From positions 1-51,323 of the forward strand of contig NZ_JALPZO010000116.1 of assembly GCF_023507745.1 (NCBI RefSeq): DNA of 51,323 nucleotides, in the 5' to 3' direction. This document shows positions 37,901-45,787 of the stretch, piece by piece (position 1 is the first letter of the stretch; each line of letters opens with the position of its first letter). This stretch comes from Vreelandella olivaria (lineage in GTDB: Bacteria; Pseudomonadota; Gammaproteobacteria; Pseudomonadales; Halomonadaceae). A program made the translations under genes and the position numbers. The notes under the pieces were generated by a model, which saw only the letters and a list, made by a program, of their open reading frames with translations, did not search any database and was not told where the DNA came from.

Positions 37901-40900
37901 GCGGATGATTCCAATACTTTGCTAAATAACTATGCCATCAACGTGGATGCCATTCTGGAGGCTGGTGAAGTCACCGTAGCAGAAGCGCGCGAAGCCTATA
38001 CACAGGTGGCTGGGTTAGTCGCTAATGCCGAAAACAGTGCAGAGCTGCGTGAGAACCTACCATTGAGCTGGAGGGTGGTCGATAACGCGGACACGATTAT
38101 TGCAGACGTTTCAGCCGACCATGTGACCCTTGCAGATCAGGTGCGCGTTACCGAAACGCAGATTGTTCAGGCTCAGTATGAAGCGCTACAGGGGCTGGAA
38201 AACTTTTCACTTGCCGATACCGTTGTGAGTTACACCCTCGAAGGAGCGGTGGCTACTCAGATTGATCTGGCTGAAAATTATATACTTACCAATGATGTGT
38301 ACGATGCTGGAGAGTTATCGGTCGATACTTCGCGTACCAACTTGGAGCGTGTCGATGATGTTGTGGCGGGGGCTGGCAATGTAGAACAGCTGGACGCGGA
38401 TACACTCTTTAATTGGACCATTGTGGATAGTGTTACGAATGTGCTCAACGCGAGCGATGAAGCCCACCTTGCACGCGCAGACCTGATTAATGTTAATAAT
38501 CCGCGGGTAACGATTGAACAATTCCTGCAGCTGAAGAATTTAGCCAACTATGAACGTTCCGGTGAGTGGGTCGAATATACCCTTGAGCAGGCGTATGACC
38601 TGGGAGCGCAGGAGCTGGAGAGCGAGTACGCCATTAATGAAAGCGTGCAGTTCACCCCGGAACCGTTGACGGTTGAAAGTGCGATAGCGGATTTGGCAAC
38701 GGTTCAAGCATTAATCGATGGTGCAGAAAATACCGTTGAACTGGCAACTCTCTATCGCTGGAGCGTGCTGGATAGCTATACCCATATTCAAGCGCAGATT
38801 GGCGCTGATCTGCCGGATGGCATACGCCTTGCGGAAAGTGTTCAGGTAACGGAAACAGTACTGACTGCCGAGCAGTACGAAGTGCTGGTTAATGGGCTGG
38901 ATAACTTTGATCTGGGCAGTACGGCTGACATTACCTACGCCGATATGAACGATGCACTGCGAGCCGAGAGTGTGGGGGTGTTGGCGCCAACCGGGCGCTT
39001 TAGCCTACTCGATGACACCACGGCCTATGCGCCCGGAGAGCTTTCTGTCACTGAGGCAGCCGAGGCGCTGGCCAGCGTGAGAACCGTACTGGCCGCTGCC
39101 AATGGCCTGGAAAATAGTGATGCAACCGTCCAGGCACTGTTTGACTGGACCGTAGAGGATACGGCAGAAAATATTATTCAGGCGATAAACCAGGGGCATG
39201 TCACCTTGGCGGATGACGTGCTGATTACCGATCAGCAAATTACCTATGCGCAGTATCAGGCGCTTACGGCGCTTGATAATTATGACTATGCCTCCTCCCC
39301 GGTTGTTGTGCTTTATACCCTTGAGGAAGCGCTTGGTGTGATCGACGAGGAGGGAGTTGACAGCCTTGATAGAGATGGTGGTGACGATAGCGTTGGTTAT
39401 CGCATTGGTAGCGATATCTTTACAGCGGGAACGTTTACCGCCGCTGGCGCGCAAGTGCTGGTCAGTAATGCCGAGGCAGCACTAAGTGGTGCAAACCCGA
39501 CGGTTCCCACTATAGAGGCTGTTCTGCAGTGGGAGGTAGAAGATAGTTCAGCCAACATATTGGCTACCCGAGATGGCACTCAATTCCCCGACTATATCTC
39601 AGGCGCCGAACTGGTATCTGTGACTGATGACATTCTTACCATTGCCGATTTCCAGCGTCTTGATGGAATACCTGGCTTTGAACTTGGTGATACACCTGTC
39701 AGGTTTATTTTCACCCAGACCCTGACACTGCAACAAATACAGAATATTGCGAGCAGCTATGAAATCGAGGCAAATGCGTCTTCACTACCCAGCTTTGCAT
39801 TAGAGGGAGTGGAGAGTGCTGCGGCACGCTATGCAGCTACCCAGTCTATCGTTGATGGGGCTCTGAACCGTAACGACATTTCAGTTGAAGAATTGCAGAC
39901 CTGGTCAATCACAAATGCTCAGCCTGATAACGTCTTGAGTGGTCAAGCAGACCCCTGGGTCGTGGGGGCTGAAAGTATCAGCTTGGCCCTTGCCGCAGGG
40001 GATGCATTAACGCCTGAACAGTACGAAGCTTTCATCGTATTAGGTAACGTCGACCTGGATGATGTCGAGGTGCGATATAGCCTGGAAGAAGCCTTGGCGC
40101 TTATAGATGACGGTGGTGTACTGCCTGAGCAAACTGAGGAAAGGCCAGGAAGTTATCAAATTGATCCTGAGTCGCTATTTAATGCTTCTGCTTTGTCTGT
40201 TGATAACGCGGAGCAACTGCTGTCGGTTGTGGAAATGGTTTTGGGTGACGCCACCAACGCTGATGAGCTGGATCGTGGCACGTTGTTGAGTTGGGTCGTC
40301 GAAGATAGCGCCGCCAATATTATCGCAGCGATAGACAGCGATGCTGTCCTAAGTGCGAGCAGTGTCCGGGTGAATACTGATGAAATTGGCTATCTCGATT
40401 TTGAAGCCTTAAGTGAGCTCAATAATTTTGATCAGGATGGCTTAACCGTCTCTTACCCGCTAGGCGAGTTGGTTGCACGTTTCCTCAGCGGGGGGGCTAT
40501 TCCTGTTAATTATGCGCTGGATACAGATCCATCGGCATTTTTTAATGCGGGTGCTTTGGATGCCAAAGCGGCCGAGCGTCTATTTGAGACGGCAACTTCC
40601 CTGATTGATGGGGCGGTCAATAGTGAAGTGGCGCTCTCTTCACTAACATCCTGGACGGTGCAGGATACCTATGAAAATATCTATACGCTAAATGTCACGG
40701 GTAACGGTGGCACGCCAGCGGATTTTCTTATCAGTGATGCCGCCAGTATTGTTGTTATCGATGACCCATTGGAAGGTGATGCCGAACAGGATCTTAATCT
40801 TGCCTTTACGGTAAACGGCTATACGCACCAGCCGGGGGCTGAGCCTGGTGGCAGTATTGAGCAGCTTTCCAAAACCTTTATTATCGCTGGCCAGCCTGAT

Positions 40901-41299
40901 GGTGAAGTAGAGCTGATCACTGACTTCCGTGTAGGCAATGATCCAGGTTTTGATGAACTGTTTATTGAATTGACCGCAGAGGAATTCACCACATTGCGCG
41001 GGGATGGCAGCGGTTTCAATATCTATGGCAGTGCGCAAAACCTGGGTATCGATGAAGCCTTTGTGGTTTTCACCACCGAAAGCTTTACAGATCTTGGCTG
41101 GCTTGATGACCTTGGCCTTGAGGACGATGATGTGGTGTATCTGCTGGCAAATGAAGACGCCAGTGGAGACAACGCTCAACTTTTCCGCGTTGAGGACATC
41201 GGTGCTGAATTTGATACTCAAGCACTGGTTACCTTCGAGAACCTGGATCTCAATAGTTTCCTGGAAGAGAACTGGAACACCAACTACAGCTTTACTTGA
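34910..41299 (+). CDS. Giant repeat-containing surface adhesin, probable type I secretion substrate
   Basis: A 2,129-residue acidic protein with no cysteine that I can see. Layout: about 1-100 N-terminal region with a hydrophobic stretch (AATLVLPLMAQQAFA); about 100-240 beta-rich module; about 256-275 hydrophobic segment followed by a Gly tract (AAAAGGGGGGGGG), like retention modules of LapA-type adhesins; about 287-500 module with ISGYVIDGYISGATV and GSTVITPLTTM, common in large RTX-type exoproteins; about 519-1949 twelve repeats; about 1950-2129 C-terminus ending in FENLDLNSFLEENW and a hydrophobic tail, like type I secretion signals. The start at 34910 is chosen because GGGGAG is 9 bases upstream. 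Transporter genes are not in the window. The surface or biofilm role is inference. Confidence 0.8.
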   Translation: MAISSADMLKSTQPGVVSGHLLSGVRVSSVDSQDAWQVLANTRGDVARIEIPADPQARVAFVRRWMAKNQKALKSTGMAATLVLPLMAQQAFADQKVAINDLQGVAEVIRMPDGSLTLLMNNGYRIDLAAADVALEGGRVVVDMTALMEALGNDSGLLVPLSQLPEVETWELMADDSVLITRPDGSQMVLVRGAVVQQGDMLLISPSNALQSGVADSADFGHLLFVPSASFSPAVSGASSASTSSSAPVSSFADIPPWLYIAGGAVAVGAAAAGGGGGGGGGDAGPATISGYVIDGYISGATVTREFDANSVTTDGTGFFSGLQGSGIITATGGIDISTGLPFTGVLRAPDGSTVITPLTTMMVQLAEQFEVDDSAAQTAIKTALGLDSRLDLMTTDPLSDDAANIDLLIAGVKVASLLAMAATAGISHADALSLLGAAFNQASEDERALTNQEMADALGLPSIAGQVKQALDAIDQAGDGLNLDAYRDGASNPLRDAQQEAQDQASDLSDTIAIRADIPYLTLQEAVDLAQNGELPAQYLINPDQLFAAGTLGLTAAGNQLALVETLLAGDFDVATVPIALGDIYTWSVRADAEDVLVSGGLGRPEVVGAQSVTLTNATIRPDQFADLNTLDNFDLGSTVVPYTLEEALATNEMPANYTLNPSAQFSAGDLTVREAAELIDNTRALLDLAQNTDNDNLTRDLLLEWNIVDSLDTILGTPAARPQIAEANSISVTEAVITPAQFVQLNALVNFVLGDTEVDYTLAEALDADPLASNYIIDLQEVLNAGTVTVAQAETDFADVSRVLEGANNQPPLTLFVWEIRDTAEAIIADLGQAHVIEANQVSVNNRVITSAQFDQLNSLENFELGTTIVRYTLEQAVSSDSLAANYEIDTETPFNAGSVSVADAEDMLAAVERILADALNPQTPSADELFNWSVLDTAEAILAAGDVSHMLGADVVNVSNELITLAQYQALIGLESNYVRTGETVEYTLAEAMAADDSNTLLNNYAINVDAILEAGEVTVAEAREAYTQVAGLVANAENSAELRENLPLSWRVVDNADTIIADVSADHVTLADQVRVTETQIVQAQYEALQGLENFSLADTVVSYTLEGAVATQIDLAENYILTNDVYDAGELSVDTSRTNLERVDDVVAGAGNVEQLDADTLFNWTIVDSVTNVLNASDEAHLARADLINVNNPRVTIEQFLQLKNLANYERSGEWVEYTLEQAYDLGAQELESEYAINESVQFTPEPLTVESAIADLATVQALIDGAENTVELATLYRWSVLDSYTHIQAQIGADLPDGIRLAESVQVTETVLTAEQYEVLVNGLDNFDLGSTADITYADMNDALRAESVGVLAPTGRFSLLDDTTAYAPGELSVTEAAEALASVRTVLAAANGLENSDATVQALFDWTVEDTAENIIQAINQGHVTLADDVLITDQQITYAQYQALTALDNYDYASSPVVVLYTLEEALGVIDEEGVDSLDRDGGDDSVGYRIGSDIFTAGTFTAAGAQVLVSNAEAALSGANPTVPTIEAVLQWEVEDSSANILATRDGTQFPDYISGAELVSVTDDILTIADFQRLDGIPGFELGDTPVRFIFTQTLTLQQIQNIASSYEIEANASSLPSFALEGVESAAARYAATQSIVDGALNRNDISVEELQTWSITNAQPDNVLSGQADPWVVGAESISLALAAGDALTPEQYEAFIVLGNVDLDDVEVRYSLEEALALIDDGGVLPEQTEERPGSYQIDPESLFNASALSVDNAEQLLSVVEMVLGDATNADELDRGTLLSWVVEDSAANIIAAIDSDAVLSASSVRVNTDEIGYLDFEALSELNNFDQDGLTVSYPLGELVARFLSGGAIPVNYALDTDPSAFFNAGALDAKAAERLFETATSLIDGAVNSEVALSSLTSWTVQDTYENIYTLNVTGNGGTPADFLISDAASIVVIDDPLEGDAEQDLNLAFTVNGYTHQPGAEPGGSIEQLSKTFIIAGQPDGEVELITDFRVGNDPGFDELFIELTAEEFTTLRGDGSGFNIYGSAQNLGIDEAFVVFTTESFTDLGWLDDLGLEDDDVVYLLANEDASGDNAQLFRVEDIGAEFDTQALVTFENLDLNSFLEENWNTNYSFT
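36464..40756 (+). repeat. About twelve ~115-residue protein repeats
   Basis: Units begin with a Y-T-L-x-E-A pattern (for example YTLEEALATNEMPANY at about 36839) and continue NAGxLTVxxA, then a WxVxDTAENI-like motif, then VxVTxxxITxAQYxALxxLxNF. Unit 2 runs from 36836 to 37189, 118 residues. Early units (2-7) are closest; units 9, 10 and 12 have diverged or carry insertions. DNA identity between units is low, so the duplications are old. Each unit appears to be two related halves, one led by YTLxEA and one by WxVxDTA. Confidence 0.85.
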
Positions 41300-41315
41300 T
41301 GCAGTGGTGCCAGGG

Positions 41316-41355
41316 GGGCGGCGTTAACCCAGCGTTAACGCGCCCTCGCTTTTTT
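41316..41355 (+). terminator. Rho-independent terminator of the giant adhesin gene
   Basis: GGGC-GCGTTAAC pairs with GTTAACGC-GCCC with one bulged G, and TCGCTTTTTT follows. It lies 17 bases after the stop codon. Confidence 0.85.
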
Positions 41356-41406
41356 ATGGATCATCGTTTTATAGTGCAGGGACTCTTATAGAACCACTCC
41401 AATGGT

Positions 41407-42180
41407 ATGCCCATGGCCCAGTTTGAGCTGCATAGCCGCAACCTGACGCAAGAGCAGGTAGGGCACTCCCATGACTTTCACCAGCTCATTCTGGCGACAT
41501 GCGGCGTCACTGAACTTGCGATGGAGGGGCAGGAGGAGCGTATCACGGCGCGCCGTGGCTGTTTAATTCCCTCTTCCCGCCACCATGAGTATCAGGGTGA
41601 TGGCAGTAACCGCACACTGGTGCTGGATATTCCTGTCAAGCACCTCGCCATCCTGGAGAAAGGCGCTGAAATAGAACGCATGTTCGATAAACCGCGCTTT
41701 TTCACCGTGCCACCCGCCCTTAACCAGCTTACCCATGCACTGGCGCATCAACTGGAGCAGTGCCCAGCCTTACAGAATGAAATTGCCGTCCTGCTGTTGC
41801 GTGCACTCTATATGTACTTGCAGGATGTACCCAAACAGGTAGCCAGCCAGATTGGGGCTCGCTGTATCAGTGAACGGCTTGACCTGGAGCGTCTGGATGC
41901 CTGGCTTGATCAGCACCTGGCTGATGAGATACGAGTGGAGCAGCTAGCCTCTCTCTGTGCCTTAAGTCCAGGGCATTTTCACAGCTGCTTTCGCGAGCTA
42001 ACCGGCGTTACACCGCTGGCCTATGTACAACGAAGGCGTTTGGAGCATGCCCGCACCCTGGTTAGGCACAGTACACTGAGCCTTGGCCACATTGCGATGT
42101 TAGTTGGGTTTCGAGACCAGGGAAGCTTTTCCCGTGCGTATCGGCGTTACTTTGAGATGGCCCCCTCATCTGATCGTTAG
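41407..42180 (+). CDS. AraC-family transcriptional regulator
   Basis: This 257-residue regulator has an N-terminal cupin-like sensor (GHSHDFHQLILATCG, LIPSSRHHEYQG) and a C-terminal double HTH (VEQLASLCALSPGHFHSCF, LGHIAMLVGFRDQGSFSRAYRRYF). ATGs at 41407 and 41413 are both possible and neither has a clear ribosome binding site. It lies 112 bases upstream of the RidA-deacetylase cluster on the same strand and probably regulates it, perhaps in response to an amine or amino acid. Confidence 0.88.
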   Translation: MPMAQFELHSRNLTQEQVGHSHDFHQLILATCGVTELAMEGQEERITARRGCLIPSSRHHEYQGDGSNRTLVLDIPVKHLAILEKGAEIERMFDKPRFFTVPPALNQLTHALAHQLEQCPALQNEIAVLLLRALYMYLQDVPKQVASQIGARCISERLDLERLDAWLDQHLADEIRVEQLASLCALSPGHFHSCFRELTGVTPLAYVQRRRLEHARTLVRHSTLSLGHIAMLVGFRDQGSFSRAYRRYFEMAPSSDR

Positions 42181-42191
42181 CCATTGGGTGG

Positions 42192-42217
42192 TTTGCCTCA
42201 CTCTCGGGCAAATTTAT
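42192..42217 (+). terminator. Weak terminator-like hairpin after the AraC gene
   Basis: TTTGCC (42192-42197) pairs with GGCAAA (42207-42212), followed by TTTAT. The stem is short. It may partly separate the regulator from the downstream cluster. The rest of 42181-42292 probably holds the ridA promoter, but I resolved no boxes. Confidence 0.4.
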
Positions 42218-42292
42218 CAGAGTCTAGGGCTAGCACATCACTCTTTGTCATCGTAGTCTCGATATCCCCCTTACTTTTTTTGGAGAGACCGA

Positions 42293-42649
42293 ATGAGCGT
42301 TATTTATCAGGACAGTAACACCCGCATGAGCCAAGTGGCGATCCATAACGGCACCGTGTATCTCGCAGGTCAGGTACCTAATGATGCAACGGCTGATATG
42401 CGCGGCCAAACAGAGCAGGTACTGGCGCGGATTGACCAGTTGTTAGCGCAGGCAGGTACTTCGAAAGAGCACCTTATCTCGGCGCAAGTCTGGGTAACCA
42501 GTATGGCGGAGTTCGATCAAATGAATGCTGCCTGGGATGCCTGGGTCGTGCCCGGCCGCCCGCCCGTGCGTGCGGCGCTTGAAGCGAAGCTCGCCAAACC
42601 CGAGTGGAAAGTAGAGATTATGGTTGTTGCCGCGCTCCCGGAGGCCTGA
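42293..42649 (+). CDS. RidA-family reactive imine/enamine deaminase
   Basis: A 118-residue protein of the YjgF/YER057c/UK114 family. It has NGTVYLAGQVP near residues 19-29, the catalytic-type arginine in VPGRPPVRAAL and the terminal KPEWKVEIMVVAA. RidA hydrolyses reactive 2-aminoacrylate and imino acids to keto acids plus ammonia. GGAGAGACCG precedes the ATG. It is one base ahead of the cyclodeaminase homologue, so the two are expressed together. Confidence 0.92.
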   Translation: MSVIYQDSNTRMSQVAIHNGTVYLAGQVPNDATADMRGQTEQVLARIDQLLAQAGTSKEHLISAQVWVTSMAEFDQMNAAWDAWVVPGRPPVRAALEAKLAKPEWKVEIMVVAALPEA

Positions 42650-42650
42650 T

Positions 42651-43601
42651 ATGAGGGTTGTCGCTGCCGCAGAAGTAGAGCGCTACCTGGCCTGGAATGG
42701 CTTGATCAAGCGGCTACACTCGGTCTTTGTCAATGGTGTGGAGTCTCCTTCACGTCATCACCACACCATACATCGGCCTGATGGAGAGGCCACCATGTTG
42801 CTGATGCCTGCCTGGGAAACGGCAGGCTATATTGGCGTCAAAATGGTCAACGTGTTTCCGCAAAATGCCGACCAGGGTATTCCGGCTATCTCTGGGCTTT
42901 ACTTACTCAGTGAAGGCCAGCACGGCCAGCCGCTAGCATGTATCGACGGTAGCGAATTGACACGGCGTCGTACGGCGGCAGCGTCAGCCCTGGCGGCCCA
43001 GGTACTGGCTAAAGCAACGTCCGAAACCTTATTGGTGGTAGGGACGGGCAAGCTGGCCCCCATGGTGATTGAAGCCCATGCCAGCGTACGGCCGATCAAG
43101 CGCGTGTTGGTATGGGGAAGAAATGCCGATAAAGCCAACGCCATTGCCGAGGTCTATGCCGATCGCTTTGACACCCGGACAGTGAGTGACTTGGCAAGCG
43201 CTGTTGCGGAGGCAGATATTGTCAGTTGCGTTACGTTGTCCACCGAGCCTTTGATTAAGGGCGAGTGGCTGACGCCGGGCACCCATCTGGATTTGATCGG
43301 TGCTTTCCGCCCGCAGATGCGCGAAGCCGATGCCGAGTGCCTGCGCCGTTCGGCGGTTTTTGTGGATACCTATGCGGGTGCCGAAGGTGAAGCGGGTGAT
43401 ATTCTTCAGGCTATTGATGAGGGAGCCTTCCACTTTGCCGATATTAAAGCGGAGCTGGAGGAAGTGCTCTCAGGCGCCAAGCCCGGCCGACGTTCGGACG
43501 ATGCCATCACGCTGTTCAAGTCGGTAGGTGCCTCCCTGGAGGATTTAGCGGCTGCCATTGAGCTGTGGGAGTCACTGCCTGATGCTGACGCGGCACCATA
43601 A
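42651..43601 (+). CDS. Ornithine cyclodeaminase/mu-crystallin-family imine reductase
   Basis: This 316-residue Rossmann-fold protein has the substrate-side lysine in GVKMVNVFP, the segment RTAAASALAAQ, the nucleotide loop VVGTGKLAP, DLIGAFRPQMREAD and the C-terminal ITLFKSVGASLEDLAAA. The family includes ornithine cyclodeaminase and NAD(P)H-dependent reductases of cyclic imino acids such as pyrroline- and piperideine-2-carboxylate. GGAGG before 42651 fixes the start. Beside RidA and an aminotransferase, reduction of a cyclic imine is the best guess. Confidence 0.88.
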   Translation: MRVVAAAEVERYLAWNGLIKRLHSVFVNGVESPSRHHHTIHRPDGEATMLLMPAWETAGYIGVKMVNVFPQNADQGIPAISGLYLLSEGQHGQPLACIDGSELTRRRTAAASALAAQVLAKATSETLLVVGTGKLAPMVIEAHASVRPIKRVLVWGRNADKANAIAEVYADRFDTRTVSDLASAVAEADIVSCVTLSTEPLIKGEWLTPGTHLDLIGAFRPQMREADAECLRRSAVFVDTYAGAEGEAGDILQAIDEGAFHFADIKAELEEVLSGAKPGRRSDDAITLFKSVGASLEDLAAAIELWESLPDADAAP

Positions 43602-43646
43602 TCAGTCAGTGCTCTGTGATATAGAAGCTGCCAAGGACTGCGAATT

Positions 43647-44687
43647 ATGAAGTGTTTTTATCATCCTGATCAGGCCTACCATGCGCCGCCCACCTTTCTG
43701 TTGCGAGGCCAACCAGCACCTTCGCCGGAAGGCCCACGGCGTGCTGAACTACTCACCCAGGGGCTGGCTGGCGCAGGGTTGAAGCTGACGGCGCCGAAGG
43801 CGGCGGATTCACCTGTTTTGCGCAAGCGCCTGGAGCAGATCCACACCCCCCGCTACCTGCGGTTTTTGGAAACGATTTATGAGCGCTGGCAGAGGCTGCC
43901 CAATGCGGCAGAGTTTGTCGCACCCAATATTCATCCCTGCGGTGGTGGGTATCATTATCCACGGCACCCCATTGGTCAGGCGGGCTGGCATCTTCACGAT
44001 ATGGCCTGCCCATTAAGCGCGACCAGCTTCCGTGGTGCGCTGGCCTCGGCAGCCACTGCCGAGGCAGCGGCAGAGGAGGTGCTAAACGGCGCTGCCGCTG
44101 CATACGCGCTATGCCGCCCACCCGGGCACCATGCCGGGCCGGAGCGGGCAGGCGGCTTCTGCCTGCTCAACAATGCTGGCCTGGCTGCCACCGTATTACG
44201 TGAACGTTATGCCAAAGTGGCGATCATTGATGTGGATTTGCACCACGGCAATGGTACCCAGGATATCTTTTACGCCAGAAACGATGTTTGGGCAGGCTCG
44301 CTACACGCCGACCCCAGCGATTTCTACCCGTTTTTCTGGGGCGGCGCTGATGAAGAGGGCAGTGAGGAGGGAGTAGGGGCTAACGTTAATCTGCCGTTGC
44401 CTGTCGGCGGTGATAGCGACGTCTATCTGGATGCTCTGGCGGTACTGGTTGACCACCTGCAGCGTTACAAGCCAGAGGCTGTGGTGGTGGCGCTGGGGCT
44501 GGATGCCCATAAAGATGACCCGCTTGCCGGCCTTGCCGTGGAAACGGATGCTTTTATCGGCGTGGGCAAACGGCTGGCGGCGTTGTCGCTGCCAACCGTC
44601 ATTATTCAGGAGGGAGGCTATCCCACTGAGCATCTCAGTGCCAACCTATCCGCTTTTATGCGCGGGTATCAGCAGGCGGCGGCATGA
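43647..44687 (+). CDS. HDAC-fold deacetylase 1 (acetylpolyamine amidohydrolase-like)
   Basis: A 346-residue zinc deacetylase of the arginase/deacetylase fold. The catalytic histidine pair is in CRPPGHHAGPERAGGFC (H161, H162), zinc ligands are in IDVDLHHGNGTQD and ALGLDAHKDDPL, and the active-site Tyr is in QEGGYP. Similar bacterial enzymes remove acetyl groups from acetylputrescine or acetylcadaverine. It overlaps the second deacetylase by four bases (ATGA). Substrate unknown. Confidence 0.9.
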   Translation: MKCFYHPDQAYHAPPTFLLRGQPAPSPEGPRRAELLTQGLAGAGLKLTAPKAADSPVLRKRLEQIHTPRYLRFLETIYERWQRLPNAAEFVAPNIHPCGGGYHYPRHPIGQAGWHLHDMACPLSATSFRGALASAATAEAAAEEVLNGAAAAYALCRPPGHHAGPERAGGFCLLNNAGLAATVLRERYAKVAIIDVDLHHGNGTQDIFYARNDVWAGSLHADPSDFYPFFWGGADEEGSEEGVGANVNLPLPVGGDSDVYLDALAVLVDHLQRYKPEAVVVALGLDAHKDDPLAGLAVETDAFIGVGKRLAALSLPTVIIQEGGYPTEHLSANLSAFMRGYQQAAA

Positions 44688-45787
44688 AGACCGGTTTCTA
44701 CTGGCATGAGCGCTGCTTTTGGCACGATCAGGGGGCGATAGGCGTATTCTCAACGCCGGGTGAGTTTTTACAACCCCAGGCGGCGTCTGAAAGCCCAGAG
44801 AGCAAGCGGCGGCTAAAAAATATTCTTGAAGTCAGTGGCCTTATTGATGAACTCCATTTGGTGAAGCCGGGGCCAGCCTCACTGGAGGATCTGCTACGGT
44901 TCCATACTCCACGCTATCTGGAAGCGCTACAAGAGGGCGACCGGGGGCGGGGAGGCGATGGTGGTGATTGTGCTCCTTTTATGCCGGGCAGTTGGGCGGC
45001 GGCCACTTACTCAGCGGGGCTGGCGATGGCTGCAGTGGAAGCTGTGGCACTGGAGCAGGTTAGTAATGCCTACGCGCTCTGCCGCCCTCCGGGGCATCAT
45101 GCCGAGGCGGATCAGGGGCGTGGGTTTTGTCTGTTAGGCAATATTCCGGTAGCGGTAATGCGTGCCCGCGCGTTAGGACAGGTTAAGCGCGTAGCGATAC
45201 TGGATTGGGATGTACACCACGGTAATGGGCAGCAGGCAGCGTTTTATCGTGAGCCTGATGTGTTGACCATCTCTATTCATCAGGCAGCCAATTATCCGTT
45301 GGAGACAGGCAGCTTTGAAGAGCAGGGGGAAGGCCCGGGCCTGGGGGCCAATCTTAACTTTCCGTTACCACCGGGCAGTGGCCTGGGGGCATACCAGTAC
45401 GCCATGGAGCGCCTGGTTTTGCCCGCGCTGGAAGCCTTTGCGCCTGAGCTGATCGTGGTGGCTTGTGGCTATGATGCCTGTGCCAAAGATCCATTAGGCA
45501 AAATGCTGCTCAATAGCGGAGCGTTTGCCCACATGACCGCCCAACTGAAAGTGCTGGCCGAGCGATGTTGCAATGGCAGATTGGTGTTTGTACACGAAGG
45601 TGGCTATTCAGAAGGCTATGCCCCTCTATGCGGTCACGCGGTTATCCAAACCCTGGCGGGCAGTGCCATTACTGTGCCCGACCCGCAAAACGATGAGATT
45701 GCTGCCTGGGGGTATCAGGCTATACAGCCGTATCAACAGGCGCTGATTGACGATTGGCGCCAACAGTGGGAGCAACGCAAGCAATGA
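44684..45787 (+). CDS. HDAC-fold deacetylase 2 (class II HDAC-like)
   Basis: This 367-residue deacetylase begins MKTGFYWHERCFWHDQGAIG. It has CRPPGHHAEADQGRGFCLLGN, zinc ligands in LDWDVHHGNG and CGYDACAKDPLG, and the active-site Tyr in HEGGYSEGY. All catalytic residues are present. It resembles class II HDAC-type amidohydrolases of bacteria. It is translationally coupled to deacetylase 1 and, by another ATGA, to the aminotransferase. The two paralogues differ enough to suggest different acyl substrates or a heteromer. Confidence 0.9.
   Translation: MKTGFYWHERCFWHDQGAIGVFSTPGEFLQPQAASESPESKRRLKNILEVSGLIDELHLVKPGPASLEDLLRFHTPRYLEALQEGDRGRGGDGGDCAPFMPGSWAAATYSAGLAMAAVEAVALEQVSNAYALCRPPGHHAEADQGRGFCLLGNIPVAVMRARALGQVKRVAILDWDVHHGNGQQAAFYREPDVLTISIHQAANYPLETGSFEEQGEGPGLGANLNFPLPPGSGLGAYQYAMERLVLPALEAFAPELIVVACGYDACAKDPLGKMLLNSGAFAHMTAQLKVLAERCCNGRLVFVHEGGYSEGYAPLCGHAVIQTLAGSAITVPDPQNDEIAAWGYQAIQPYQQALIDDWRQQWEQRKQ

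Noticed and set aside
36464..40756. DNA-level tandem repeat or CRISPR-like array
   Set aside because: The repetition is at protein level with diverged DNA and no regular spacers.
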